Shown: positions 1 through 8,900 of the stretch, piece by piece | Layout: each line of letters opens with the position of its first letter | Position numbering within the stretch: the first letter of the stretch is position 1 | From: Soonwooa sp023440705 | GTDB taxonomy: Bacteria > Bacteroidota > Bacteroidia > Flavobacteriales > Weeksellaceae | Assembly (NCBI GenBank): GCA_023440705.1 | Contig: JAEXRP010000003.1 | Span: forward strand, 94,896 to 158,895 | Direction: 5' to 3' | DNA length: 64,000 nucleotides | Translations under genes and position numbers: made by a program | Notes under the pieces: model-generated | Databases searched by the model: none | The model's input: the letters and a program-made list of their open reading frames with translations, nothing else | Told to the model about the DNA's origin: nothing

Positions 1-312
1 TTAGTCGTAGGAACATTGTTGAGTTTCTTATTTCAGTATTTTTTATCGGGAACAGGCTTGCCAAAAGTAGATTTGTATTATGCATTTGCTTTTGGATTGG
101 GTTGGGGAATGGCGTATTATGTTGATCGCCCAGACTGGGAACTTCCTAAAAAAATGGGATTTTCGTTAATAGGTGTCGTGTTATTGGTAGCGATTGGTTT
201 TGCATTTTTCAATTTTGAAATTGCGATTCCTTCTATTATTAGATTCTCGACGGTTTTTGTCGCTTATTACTTAATTGCAAGTTTCCGAGACAGCAAGTCA
301 TTACGACAATAG
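1..312 (+). CDS. Partial hypothetical membrane protein (5' end outside window)
   Basis: The reading frame is already open at base 1 and stops at TAG 310-312, so the gene probably starts upstream of the window. The only in-window starts are TTG codons at 16 and 19. The visible product is hydrophobic, with about three membrane-spanning stretches separated by a short polar loop (DRPDWELPKK), and a basic C-terminal tail. I do not recognise the family and assign no function. A hairpin at 343-375 ends the transcript and also serves the convergent gene. Confidence 0.55.
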   Translation, partial: LVVGTLLSFLFQYFLSGTGLPKVDLYYAFAFGLGWGMAYYVDRPDWELPKKMGFSLIGVVLLVAIGFAFFNFEIAIPSIIRFSTVFVAYYLIASFRDSKSLRQ

Positions 313-342
313 GATTTAATTTTAATCATATTTAAAAAAAAG

Positions 343-375
343 AAAGCGCCTCAATTTATTTTGAAGCGCTTTTTT
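343..375. terminator. Bidirectional intrinsic terminator
   Basis: A 12-bp stem with one C-A mismatch (AAAGCGCCTCAA 343-354, TTGAAGCGCTTT 361-372) has a T run on the plus side and an A run on the other. It lies between two convergent genes and can stop both. Confidence 0.75.
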
Positions 376-392
376 GTTTATTGAATATTGAA

Positions 393-1532
393 TTAATGCA
401 TCATAATAAAACTAACAAGTCCAACTGCCATCACTAAAAAGGAGAAAGCAAAAGTATTTAGCAAAAATATAAACCATCCTATCAATATGCTAATAATGCC
501 ATGCGATTTGTAAACGCGATGATGTGCGATAAAGAAATAGATACCGCTATAGATCATTAACAGGACTAGAAAGAAATTAACGACCTGTGCTAAAAATTCG
601 TTAGTTCCCATAGCGCTGCTAAGTTTAATACCTAATCCAGCGATTAAAATCGTTAGTAGTAAAAACGAAAAATAATGCAGTGTAAAAATACCGTGATCGA
701 AATACCACCATTTTTTCTTGTTGTGGAAAATCCATAAAAAGAATGCAAAAATGGGAAGATAGATGAACAATGCCTTCGGTAGATTGTGGAAAGAGGTTTG
801 CAAAATTTTAGTATAGATTTCACCTTTTTTGACGCCTTGCTCTTTTAGTTCAAAATATTTATGCGCGAAAGCATCTTGTAGCCAAGATAAACCTGTGATT
901 TTATTTTTTGTGCCTTTGTCATAATCCTCTTGTGTTTTGTAATCAAGAAAATTACCATCTTCGCCAATGCCATTGTCAGCATCAATTAATTCTTTCCAAC
1001 TAAAACTAACGTCTCCATCTATACTATTTTTATTAATGATTGTTCTTAGAGAATCAATTTTGTTATTAACAGTAGAGTCTGGGAGCAGCTTATTGTTATT
1101 ACTTTTGATACTTTCTAACGCTTCCATTAAGATTTCACGTTTTGCTTGTGATTCTTTCTTTGCAGCGGTGGCTTCACTTTGTGTTTTGTACGGATTATGG
1201 GTGTTATCAAAATGAATGGTTGGGAAAAACGCAAATACGAAAAATGTGATGAAACTGACAAAAATGTATAACTTAACTGGCGGTACGAATATTTGACGTT
1301 TGCCTTCTAGATAAGTGTTGGTGAGCTTTCCTGGTTTGAAAAGAAGATTCTTGATTGTTCCCCAGAATTGTCCGTCATAGTGTGTTAAATCCTCTATGAA
1401 ATGAGTGAATAAAAAATGGAATGGCTGTCTTGTTTCTGTATTTTCTTGACCGCAATGTGGGCAAAATCTTTCTTCTACGTAATGTCCGCAATTAAGACAA
1501 TCTTTCTCATGCCTGATTTTTCCGTGGCTCAT
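393..1532 (-). CDS. DUF3667 zinc-ribbon membrane protein
   Basis: The 379-residue product begins with a zinc-ribbon: Cys12, Cys15, Cys24 and Cys27 in two CxxC pairs. A conserved segment follows (HFIEDLTHYDG, then LFKPGKLTNTYLEGKR) that I associate with the DUF3667 family of Bacteroidetes. A first membrane segment follows near residues 90-110, then a variable polar stretch of about 140 residues, and four or so membrane helices in the C-terminal third. The function of the family is unknown. The ATG at 1532 is preceded by a TAnnTTTG box at 1555-1562. It is transcribed alone, divergently from rplM. Confidence 0.8.
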   Translation of the reverse strand: MSHGKIRHEKDCLNCGHYVEERFCPHCGQENTETRQPFHFLFTHFIEDLTHYDGQFWGTIKNLLFKPGKLTNTYLEGKRQIFVPPVKLYIFVSFITFFVFAFFPTIHFDNTHNPYKTQSEATAAKKESQAKREILMEALESIKSNNNKLLPDSTVNNKIDSLRTIINKNSIDGDVSFSWKELIDADNGIGEDGNFLDYKTQEDYDKGTKNKITGLSWLQDAFAHKYFELKEQGVKKGEIYTKILQTSFHNLPKALFIYLPIFAFFLWIFHNKKKWWYFDHGIFTLHYFSFLLLTILIAGLGIKLSSAMGTNEFLAQVVNFFLVLLMIYSGIYFFIAHHRVYKSHGIISILIGWFIFLLNTFAFSFLVMAVGLVSFIMMH

Positions 1533-1554
1533 AATGTGATGATGTTTTCAAGCA

Positions 1555-1562
1555 CAAATATA
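1555..1562 (-). promoter_or_regulatory. Promoter -7 box for DUF3667 gene
   Basis: TATATTTG on the minus strand, about 22 nt before the ATG. It matches the Bacteroidetes -7 consensus TAnnTTTG. No TTTG is seen 19 nt upstream, so the -33 half is weak. Confidence 0.5.
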
Positions 1563-1785
1563 ATTTTTCTGTTCAAATGATATTTAGAAAAAATGATGAA
1601 CGGTAAATGAATTTGTCTATTTTTTATGAAATTTTGTTTCTTTTAAATCCTATTTTGTTTTTAAAGTATTTCTAATATTAAATTTTATCCTTCAAAAAAT
1701 GCTGACAATTCATTATTTAAGGCGTAGAACGAGATAATAATTTTTAGAAATTTTGAAAAGGATTTTTTATTCCAAAAATATTACT
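1563..1785. other. AT-rich divergent intergenic region
   Basis: This spacer between the DUF3667 gene and rplM holds no convincing reading frame, RNA gene or repeat. Apart from the promoter boxes at its two ends I see nothing in it. Confidence 0.5.
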
Positions 1786-1793
1786 TACCTTTG
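1786..1793 (+). promoter_or_regulatory. Promoter -7 box for rplM-rpsI
   Basis: TACCTTTG matches TAnnTTTG. It lies 47 nt before the GTG start of rplM. The -33 position shows TTTT rather than TTTG. The predicted leader contains a 6-codon mini-ORF at 1817-1837. Confidence 0.55.
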
Positions 1794-1840
1794 CACACCT
1801 TTTATAGGGAAAAATTATGTTTAATCGTAAACGATAAATT

Positions 1841-2296
1841 GTGAATACATTAAGTTACAAAACCGTATCGGCAAACAAAGCTACTGCAAATAAAGAATGG
1901 GTTGTAGTAGACGCTGCTGGGCAACCATTAGGACGTATGGCTTCTAAAGTTGCAAAGATTTTGAGAGGTAAGCACAAAACGAATTACACACCACATGCAG
2001 ATTGTGGAGATAACGTAATCGTTTTGAATGCTGAGAAAGTAGAACTTTCAGGAAACAAGTGGGATGATAAGACTTATATCTGGCATACAGGATATCCAGG
2101 TGGACAAAAGTCTATGACTGCTGCTGAACTTATGAAAAAAGACAACCTAAAAGTTGTTCAAAAAGCAGTTAAAGGGATGCTTCCAAAAAACAGATTGGGT
2201 AGCGCTATCCTTAAAAACCTTCATGTATATGTAGGGACTGAGCATAAGCACGAAGCTCAACAGCCAAAAGTAATCAACCTTAACGAATTTAAATAA
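1841..2296 (+). CDS. rplM: 50S ribosomal protein L13
   Basis: L13 is an early-assembly protein of the large ribosomal subunit. The 151-residue product carries the family signature around residues 109-120 (AVKGMLPKNRLG), plus the conserved VVDAAGQPLGRMAS and WHTGYPGG segments. It is slightly longer than E. coli L13 (142) because of an N-terminal extension. The start is GTG at 1841. No in-frame ATG lies nearby, and the N-terminus MNTLSYKT looks natural for this group. A hexapeptide ORF (1817-1837) stops 3 nt before it, which may couple translation. rpsI follows after 5 nt, as in most bacteria. Confidence 0.97.
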   Translation: MNTLSYKTVSANKATANKEWVVVDAAGQPLGRMASKVAKILRGKHKTNYTPHADCGDNVIVLNAEKVELSGNKWDDKTYIWHTGYPGGQKSMTAAELMKKDNLKVVQKAVKGMLPKNRLGSAILKNLHVYVGTEHKHEAQQPKVINLNEFK

Positions 2297-2301
2297 TAAG
2301 T

Positions 2302-2688
2302 ATGTCTACAGTACACAAAATCGGAAGAAGAAAAACTTCTGTAGCTAGAGTATACGTAAAACCAGGTGCTGGTAACATCACTATTAATGGTAAAGACGTT
2401 AAAGAATACTTCGGTACAGATGTTTTAGTATATAAAACAAACCAACCATTTTTATTAACAGAAACTGTAGGTCAGTATGACGTAACAGTTAATGTTTTCG
2501 GTGGTGGTATCACAGGTCAAGCTGAAGCTATCAGATTAGGCGTTTCAAGAGCTCTTTGCGAAATCAACGAAGAATTCAGAGGGATGTTAAAACCTCACGG
2601 TGTTCTTACTAGAGATTCTAGAATGGTTGAAAGAAAGAAACCAGGTCAGAAAAAAGCAAGAAAGAGATTCCAATTCTCAAAACGTTAA
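2302..2688 (+). CDS. rpsI: 30S ribosomal protein S9
   Basis: S9 sits in the head of the small subunit, and its C-terminal tail reaches the P-site tRNA. The 128-residue product has the usual start (VHKIGRRKTSVARVYVKPG), the GGGITGQAEAIRLGVSRAL core and the basic tail ending KKARKRFQFSKR, all diagnostic of the family. It is co-transcribed with rplM (5-nt gap). Downstream lie 183 nt that contain a degenerate repeat element and a structured rpsB leader. Confidence 0.97.
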   Translation: MSTVHKIGRRKTSVARVYVKPGAGNITINGKDVKEYFGTDVLVYKTNQPFLLTETVGQYDVTVNVFGGGITGQAEAIRLGVSRALCEINEEFRGMLKPHGVLTRDSRMVERKKPGQKKARKRFQFSKR

Positions 2689-2693
2689 TTTTT

Positions 2694-2778
2694 TTCAGAC
2701 ATCAGATTGGAGATGTCAGATTTCAGATTTTTTGTCTGCTGTCTCATATCTAAAATCTATTAATCTAATTTTAAAAAT
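2694..2778. repeat. Degenerate intergenic repeat (TCAGATT-type)
   Basis: CAGATT occurs three times in 2702-2730, and an interrupted palindrome GACATC...GATGTC spans 2698-2717. A second half is built on TCTAAAATCTA. The second half resembles the element in the accB-accC spacer (27200-27290). It is low-complexity, non-coding and inserted between rpsI and rpsB. Confidence 0.55.
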
Positions 2779-2781
2779 TGC

Positions 2782-2845
2782 CCGTTACGTTTAGCATCCA
2801 AACGCTTCTCCCATCTATAGAAGTTGTTGATTGTTTAAGAAACGG
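2782..2845 (+). promoter_or_regulatory. Candidate three-way-junction leader of rpsB
   Basis: A closing stem CCGTT 2782-2786 / AACGG 2841-2845 encloses two flush hairpins: CGTTT 2788-2792 / AAACG 2800-2804 and CTTCT 2805-2809 / AGAAG 2819-2823. It ends 26 nt before the rpsB ATG. Many bacteria autoregulate S2 through the rpsB leader (t44 RNA in enterobacteria). A similar role here is inference from position and foldability only. Confidence 0.35.
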
Positions 2846-2871
2846 AAAGTAAACTAACAAAAAAAGAAAAC

Positions 2872-3630
2872 ATGGCAAAAGCAAATGTAAAAGACCTTCT
2901 AGAGGCTGGCGTACACTTCGGTCACATGACTAGAAAGTGGAACCCAAATATGGCTCCATACATTTTCATGGAGAAAAACGGTATTCACATCGTAGATTTA
3001 CATAAAACAGCAGTTAAATTGGACGAAGCTTGTAACGCTTTAGAAAAAATAACTTCTGCAGGTAAAAAAGTTCTTTTCGTAGCGACTAAAAAGCAAGCGA
3101 AAGAAGTTGTTGCTAAACATGCAGCGGAACTTAACATGCCTTACATCACAGAAAGATGGCCAGGTGGTATGTTGACGAACTTCGTAACTATCAGAAAAGC
3201 GGTTAAGAAAATGAACGCTATCGATAAAATGAAGAAAGATGGTACTTTCGAAACTTTATCTAAAAAAGAAAGATTACAAGTTGATCGTCAAAGAGCTAAC
3301 TTAGAAAAGAACTTAGGTTCTATCTCTGACATGGTGCGTCTTCCGTCTGCTATCTTTGTAGTAGATATTATGAGAGAACACATCGCTGTTACAGAAGCTA
3401 AAAAATTAGGTATTCCAGTGTTCGGTATCGTTGATACTAACTCTGATCCTAGAAAAGTTGACTTCGTTATCCCAGGAAACGATGATGCTTCTAAAGCTAT
3501 CGATATGGTACTTTCTGTAGTATCAGAATCTATCAAAGAAGGACAATCTCAAAGAAAAGCTGAGAAAGAAAAATCTAAAGAAGAAGGGGAGAAGGCTACA
3601 GCAGAAAAAGATGCTGACTTCGAAGCTTAA
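2872..3630 (+). CDS. rpsB: 30S ribosomal protein S2
   Basis: S2 binds the back of the small subunit together with S1. The 252-residue product has the family start (DLLEAGVHFGHMTRKWNPNM), the KKVLFVATKKQAKE and ERWPGGMLTNF segments, and the GIPVFGIVDTNSDP motif. A lysine- and glutamate-rich tail of about 40 residues ends it. In most bacteria tsf follows directly. Here a terminator (3655-3684) follows instead, and tsf lies 11 kb away on the other strand. The A-rich stretch just before the ATG replaces a Shine-Dalgarno site. Confidence 0.97.
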   Translation: MAKANVKDLLEAGVHFGHMTRKWNPNMAPYIFMEKNGIHIVDLHKTAVKLDEACNALEKITSAGKKVLFVATKKQAKEVVAKHAAELNMPYITERWPGGMLTNFVTIRKAVKKMNAIDKMKKDGTFETLSKKERLQVDRQRANLEKNLGSISDMVRLPSAIFVVDIMREHIAVTEAKKLGIPVFGIVDTNSDPRKVDFVIPGNDDASKAIDMVLSVVSESIKEGQSQRKAEKEKSKEEGEKATAEKDADFEA

Positions 3631-3654
3631 TCAACAGATTAATCGAAATAAAAA

Positions 3655-3684
3655 AAGGTTCAGAATTTATTCTGAACCTTTTTT
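3655..3684. terminator. Terminator after rpsB, likely bidirectional
   Basis: A 10-bp perfect stem AAGGTTCAGA 3655-3664 / TCTGAACCTT 3671-3680 is flanked by T and A runs. It separates rpsB from the convergent lipoprotein gene. Confidence 0.85.
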
Positions 3685-3707
3685 GTTTCTTATATTTATA
3701 AATAAAA

Positions 3708-4328
3708 TTAGCTTTTGTTGGTGCTTCTATTTAATGTAATGATAATACCTTTAGAAATACTTTTTGAAGATTCATATGGTGCATCGCAGACATTAGATTT
3801 TAACTTATAATCACCTTTTTCAACAACGATGCTTTTATCAGAATTAGCTGGAATAGCAAGGTTATAAGCTTTAGGGCCGTCAAGGGTTAATATCATGTCG
3901 CAAATGCTTTTATTTTGGATTAAAACAACAGATGTGCTCTCGTTGTGATTGGGATCTTTAAAGAGCTCATTTAGCACTTGTACAGTATTTTGCTTTTCAT
4001 TCGCTTTTGCTTCTTCCATTAGTTTATTAAAAAGCGCACGATCAAGCGTGTTGGTTTTAGGATTAGATGGAAGATCCGTCACTATTGGTCTAGCAGCCAT
4101 CGGTACACCTTGTCCGCTCTTCATCCAAGCTGCATTTTTTAATGCCACCAATTTTCTCTTCAAAAATAGTCGGTATTGATCGTCTTTATGAGCTGTTTGC
4201 AAGTAATTCTCAATTTCTTTGATGTCTGTACTTTGCGTGATGTGGTACTTCTTGCCAGAGGATGAGGTGGTGGCAGAACTACATGATGCTAATAAGGCAA
4301 GCCCTATAGCACAGAAGATTTTATTCAT
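3708..4328 (-). CDS. Small lipoprotein, paralog of the 15715-16281 product
   Basis: The 206-residue product starts with a lipoprotein signal (lipobox LLASC, Cys16), so it is probably membrane-anchored. The C-terminal ~90 residues align with the protein at 15715-16281. Both have a segment like VLNELF / ILTNLF, a Cys-containing NKSICDM / NRSSCEL, YNLAIPANSDKSIVVEKGDYKL / YNLNVPSKNQNYILIEKGNYNL, then VCDAPYESSKSI / ICGASYTSNKSI, and the end IIITL. Two conserved cysteines might form a disulfide. It begins 3 nt after trmB and is probably co-transcribed with it. The function is unknown to me. Confidence 0.75.
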   Translation of the reverse strand: MNKIFCAIGLALLASCSSATTSSSGKKYHITQSTDIKEIENYLQTAHKDDQYRLFLKRKLVALKNAAWMKSGQGVPMAARPIVTDLPSNPKTNTLDRALFNKLMEEAKANEKQNTVQVLNELFKDPNHNESTSVVLIQNKSICDMILTLDGPKAYNLAIPANSDKSIVVEKGDYKLKSNVCDAPYESSKSISKGIIITLNRSTNKS

Positions 4329-4331
4329 AGG

Positions 4332-5009
4332 TTACTTAATTCGAAATCTGATATAGGTTATAGTTTTTCCTTTTGCTGAGAATAATTGCTCATAATAAGT
4401 CTGTATTTCTCTTAGAAGTGGTGTTCCTGGTTCGTATTCTGGTGCACCATAGATATCGTGATGAGCTGTGATAATATCGTGTCCTGCGCCTTGCAAATAA
4501 CCTAATGTATATCCATGTAAAAACTCTGAATCTGTTTTTAGATGAACAACACCTTCTTTCTTCATGATTTTTCTATAACGATCAAGGAAGTCAGGATGGG
4601 TAAGACGATGTTTTGTACGTCTGTATTTTATTTGTGGATCTGGGAAAGTAATCCAAATTTCGTCGACTTCATTTTCTGCAAAGAAGTGTTCAATCAATTC
4701 GATTTGAGTTCTTAAAAAAGCAACATTATTCATTCCTGATGTGTGAGCTTCTTTTGCCCCAAACCAAAAACGAGCGCCTTTGATGTCAATACCAATAAAA
4801 TTTTTTTCGGGAAAAGCTTTTGCTAATCCAACACTGTATTCACCTTTTCCGCAGCCGAGTTCTAGGACAATAGGATTGTCATTTTTAAAAACGTCCTTCC
4901 TCCAATTTCCTTTTAATGGATAATTGTTAAGTGCTTCCTCGCGGGTTGGTTGAAAGACGTTAGGTAATACTTTATTCTCTTCGAATCTTGCGATTTTATT
5001 CTTGCCCAT
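4332..5009 (-). CDS. trmB: tRNA (guanine-N7)-methyltransferase
   Basis: TrmB makes m7G46 in the tRNA variable loop using S-adenosylmethionine. The 225-residue product shows the SAM-binding motif VLELGCGKGEY near residues 48-58, the acidic GIDIKG end of the second strand, and the diagnostic ITFPDPQIKYRRTKHRL block that contributes to catalysis and tRNA binding. The length is typical. A TATTTTTG box at 5026-5033 precedes the ATG. The lipoprotein gene follows 3 nt downstream. Confidence 0.93.
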   Translation of the reverse strand: MGKNKIARFEENKVLPNVFQPTREEALNNYPLKGNWRKDVFKNDNPIVLELGCGKGEYSVGLAKAFPEKNFIGIDIKGARFWFGAKEAHTSGMNNVAFLRTQIELIEHFFAENEVDEIWITFPDPQIKYRRTKHRLTHPDFLDRYRKIMKKEGVVHLKTDSEFLHGYTLGYLQGAGHDIITAHHDIYGAPEYEPGTPLLREIQTYYEQLFSAKGKTITYIRFRIK

Positions 5010-5025
5010 TCTTAAAATTAGGGTG

Positions 5026-5033
5026 CAAAAATA
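5026..5033 (-). promoter_or_regulatory. Promoter -7 box for trmB
   Basis: TATTTTTG on the minus strand, 16 nt before the ATG. No clear -33 TTTG. Confidence 0.45.
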
Positions 5034-5073
5034 ATGATTTAATTATTAATTATTGATTAAAAATTAGGTGAAA

Positions 5074-5865
5074 TTAAGGATTTGCATCCGCCATATGAGA
5101 ATTTCGTAGACGTCTTTGATAAACTGGAAGGTAACGTTCGATGTAAGGCTTAACCGCTTCGTAATTACCAGCTTCTGTCAAGTAAGAAATGTTGTCTGAA
5201 CTATAGATGAATTGCAAGAAATTCGGGATGAATTCTTTAGGAATTTTTAAACGTGTAAAATAGTCGTCGCCAAAATACTTCTGAATACCACTTATGCTTT
5301 TTTCCATCTTTTCGTACTCATAAAGACGCTTTTTCTTTTTCGCTTCCCCAGATAACATGTCGTAAAGGCTGCTTATGCTAAGGCTGTATCCACCATCGCG
5401 GAAGCCTAGCAACGACTCCTGAGGCGAAGTACCATCACCTTTGGGCGCAGGTAGTCCAATAACTTTTCGAAGTTCATAAGACTTGTCCGTACTTTTGAGA
5501 CTGGTCACATCTTTTCTCAAATTTCCGCTAGCTTTAAAGGCCGATACAACAACTTCTTGTATTTCGTAGTAGGCGATGCTCAACTCAACGAAGTTTTTAT
5601 TTAATGCTAATAATTCGTTGGTTAAAGTGATATCTTTTCGATCGGTAATAATTGAGGTAAATCTAATGACGTCACCACTTTTTGCAGGAATACTAAAATT
5701 TCCGTTATAATCTGCTAAAACCGTGTTTTGTGTATTAAGATTGGTTACATAAAACTGATTAAGAAAAAGATTGGAATGATCTCTCAAATAGATTTCTCCA
5801 TTGTAAGTTTGAGCTTTTAGAGAAAAGCTAAATATCGTGATAAAAAGTAGTAAAAGTTGTTTCAT
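5074..5865 (-). CDS. Secreted carboxypeptidase-regulatory-like domain protein
   Basis: The product (263 residues from ATG 5865) has a signal peptide, MKQLLLLFITIFSFSLKAQ. It is followed by a beta-rich domain of about 85 residues resembling the carboxypeptidase-D regulatory-like fold of Bacteroidetes surface proteins (YNGEIYLRD, DYNGNFSIPAKSGDVIRFTS, VVVSAF). The remaining ~150 residues are charged and unrecognised. A longer frame from TTG 5877 is possible, but that codon lies inside the TACTTTTG promoter box (5875-5882), so ATG 5865 is preferred. The role is unknown. Domains of this type usually sit at the cell envelope. Confidence 0.7.
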   Translation of the reverse strand: MKQLLLLFITIFSFSLKAQTYNGEIYLRDHSNLFLNQFYVTNLNTQNTVLADYNGNFSIPAKSGDVIRFTSIITDRKDITLTNELLALNKNFVELSIAYYEIQEVVVSAFKASGNLRKDVTSLKSTDKSYELRKVIGLPAPKGDGTSPQESLLGFRDGGYSLSISSLYDMLSGEAKKKKRLYEYEKMEKSISGIQKYFGDDYFTRLKIPKEFIPNFLQFIYSSDNISYLTEAGNYEAVKPYIERYLPVYQRRLRNSHMADANP

Positions 5866-5874
5866 TTCGAGAAG

Positions 5875-5882
5875 CAAAAGTA
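5875..5882 (-). promoter_or_regulatory. Promoter -7 box that fixes the 5865 start
   Basis: TACTTTTG on the minus strand ends 9 nt before ATG 5865. It overlaps the alternative TTG at 5877, which therefore cannot be the start of this transcript's product. Confidence 0.5.
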
Positions 5883-5920
5883 TTGAGAATTTTCCCTATT
5901 TTCTGTGTTTATGATAAATA

Positions 5921-5952
5921 AAAAGGGTTAAAGTTATATTAAACTTTAACCC
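5921..5952 (-). terminator. Terminator of the large T9SS cargo gene
   Basis: An 11-bp perfect stem (GGGTTAAAGTT 5925-5935, AACTTTAACCC 5942-5952) is followed on the minus strand by a T run. It lies 44 nt after the stop of the gene at 5997. Confidence 0.8.
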
Positions 5953-5996
5953 AGAATTGTTAATTTGTTATAATTAAATTTTTAGTGATAGATTTT

Positions 5997-8900
5997 TTAA
6001 TTGTTTTTAAGTAAAATCCAACCTTTTTGCTGAGTTGGCGAAGGTGCACCAAGATCTGTCCATTCCAAAATGTACCAGTAAGTGTCATTTGGTAGCGGTT
6101 TACCATTAAGTTTTCCGTCCCAGATGTAATCTTTTTTCTCTGCAGAATCGTATACTTTTTTGCCGTATCTATCGATAATGATAAACTTAGCATCCGTTTT
6201 TGATTTTAATTCAGAATAGTCAACATAATCATTTCGACCGTCGCCATTTGGCGTAATGGTATTCTGTATTTTGAGAATACTAAAGTTTGCCGTTGTTGGG
6301 GCGCAATTACTAGACGTTTTTACCGATACCGTATAGAGACCAGGTTTGCTAACATCCGGAAAAACAAAATTAGAACTAAATCCTTGGTAATACGACGGAC
6401 CTTCGAGTGCGTATTCGTAAGGAGGAACGCCACCTTCGGCTTTTACTGTAACCGTTGTACCATCAATAATTATGGCTGTTATTTTTGCAGATTCAGCTTG
6501 AGTTACTTTAACTGGTTGAGAATATTTGCAGCCGTTTTGTGCTTCTAGGACGACAACATAATTTCCTATTGAAGCCTTGTAAGTTTCCTGATCCCAAATT
6601 GGCGTATTAAGATCTTCCGCTTTGTACCAAACATGACTTTTGAAACCTGAACCAACTTTTAATTCAACTGTTGTCCCAGCACAAATAGATTCGTCTTTAA
6701 GTTCCGTAGAGGCTTCTGGGCGGTTGATGTTGATTGTTAATTCTGCTAATACAGGACATAAGCCTGTTGGTGATGAAATCCGTAAATAATAAGTTTTTGT
6801 ATTTGTAAATGTCAAATCTGAACTTGTTACAATATCGTTGTTATTTTGAGTGCCAGATTTTGAGTTGTGATAAGTAATATTTAAACTTTGATCAGTTGTA
6901 AAGTTAATTCTGTAAGCATCAAGATTGGTGACTGTGTATTTTCCGTCCAGATCGCCACATTCTGTAATCGTTTCTTTATCTTTTAATAACGAAATTTTAG
7001 GACCGACTTTCAAGGTGATTTTTGCTGAAACTTCTGCGCAATACTTAGGTTTTACTTTTATCCAAACATCTGTATCTGTAGCAAAAGACCACTTGTCAGT
7101 TGTAATTTGAGATGAAGCAGTCATTGATGCATTTGTATAATATTTAATATCATCAAAAAGCGAACTGTTAGCAAGAATAGTTGGTGTGACATCTGTTGAG
7201 AACGTTACATCTGCTTTGCCATCAAGATCGTTGTCGCAAAAAGTTCCAGTTAATTTTGCTGGATCCAAAACTGGTACTGGTTCGCCGATAACTTCCACGA
7301 CGTCAGATTTTATTGGACAAGGCGCACTTGCAGATTTAACAATGACAAAATATTTACCAGGTTTAACAGTGATTGTTCTACTGTTAATAATCATTGTGCT
7401 AGGATCATTGTCATTATACCATTCCCATGATGTGTAGCCTGCTCCTGCATCTAGAGTATAAGTTGAAGTGCCATCATCGCAAATGCTGTAAGGCGCACCT
7501 GGAAAGGTTGGCTTAGGAGGACTTTGACGTGTTAACTCTAGTTTAAAAATTCTTGCACAATATGCCGGGTTCCAAACTCTAAAGTAGAACGTGTTAAGCC
7601 CATCTACAATACTAAGCATTGTTGGGTTGTTAACTGTTATGCCATCTACATTATTTTGAGCATCAGGAAGAGATTTGTAATAAGTTCCGCTTAATCCTGT
7701 TTCGTTAGTGAATTTACTTAGATAATCGTAAGCGTTAACATCATTACAAACATTTTCTTTATAGGTTGCAGTTCCGCCAGTTGTAATGTCTGGTATTAAA
7801 GCGCCAATTTTTAATTCAATTTCTTTGATTACAAGATCGCAGTCAGATTCTACACGAACCCAAATTTTATTATTGCCAGCAGAGAAAACATAAGGCATGT
7901 TTTGTGGTAATGCGTTAGTAGGTACATCAGCATCTGATTTTGTTTTAAAAAAATTAATTGTAAAACCAGCAGGGTTTGTCATAATACCCGCAGTAACATC
8001 ATTAAGGGTAGCTTTATAATTGCCATCTATTTTGCCGTCTTCCTCATCGCAATGTAGCTTTGTGTAGTTTTCAGGCTTAACATCAGGAGCTGACATAATT
8101 TTTAAAGTCACCTCTCTGACTGCATGACAACCTAAAGTATTTTCAATTCTTGCGTAGACGATTGTGCCATCTGTTGCAGGATATGGACTTGAAATTTTCT
8201 CAGTTGCAATTTGATTTTCAGCCCCTAACTTTGATTTATAATATTCAACACTTTGAAAATTTAGTACTGTTGTGTACTTGGTTTTTGTTAAATCGAAATT
8301 AGCAGAATTTGTAGTTGAGCATTCTCCTACGGTGGTGTCTGTTGCAATAATTTGGTTAATAATAATTGTATGTTTAACCTTTTCTGTAACTGTTCCGGAA
8401 GCGTTGGAAATATTGTATTCTATCTCATCTGTTTGGTTGGTAATATCTTGATTTGGAGTATAGGTAAAAGTTGCACCACTAACAACTACAGTTCCTTTGG
8501 TTGGTTGTTTTGTAATAGTAATACTTGCAACGGCTTCGCCTGTATTGTATTTAAAACTTGGTGAGAAGGTTTGTACGCCGCAGATGCTGTCTGTGACCTT
8601 TTTTTTGCAATTTTCAAATTTTTCTTGAGGTGTTAATTCTGGATCACAAGAACCTTCAAAGATTCGACATTGATATGTTCCAGGTTTTGTTGGTTTGAAA
8701 ATATGAGGATTTGCGGGATCTGTTAGGATAGTCGTAGGATCATCAACATTGAACCATTCATATTTTGTGTAACCAGGCGAAAGTTCTAAAGTTGCATATG
8801 GAATACATGCTTCTTTATCAGGATTGTAAATTGAAGGAATTCTTGAGAAACCTGCAAAAAATCCACCGTAACCAACATTAGAATCTCCTGCCGAAATACC

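Noticed and set aside
967..1215. Open frame on the plus strand opposite the DUF3667 gene
   Set aside because: Leucine- and serine-rich composition of an antisense shadow, no promoter, fully inside a recognised gene.
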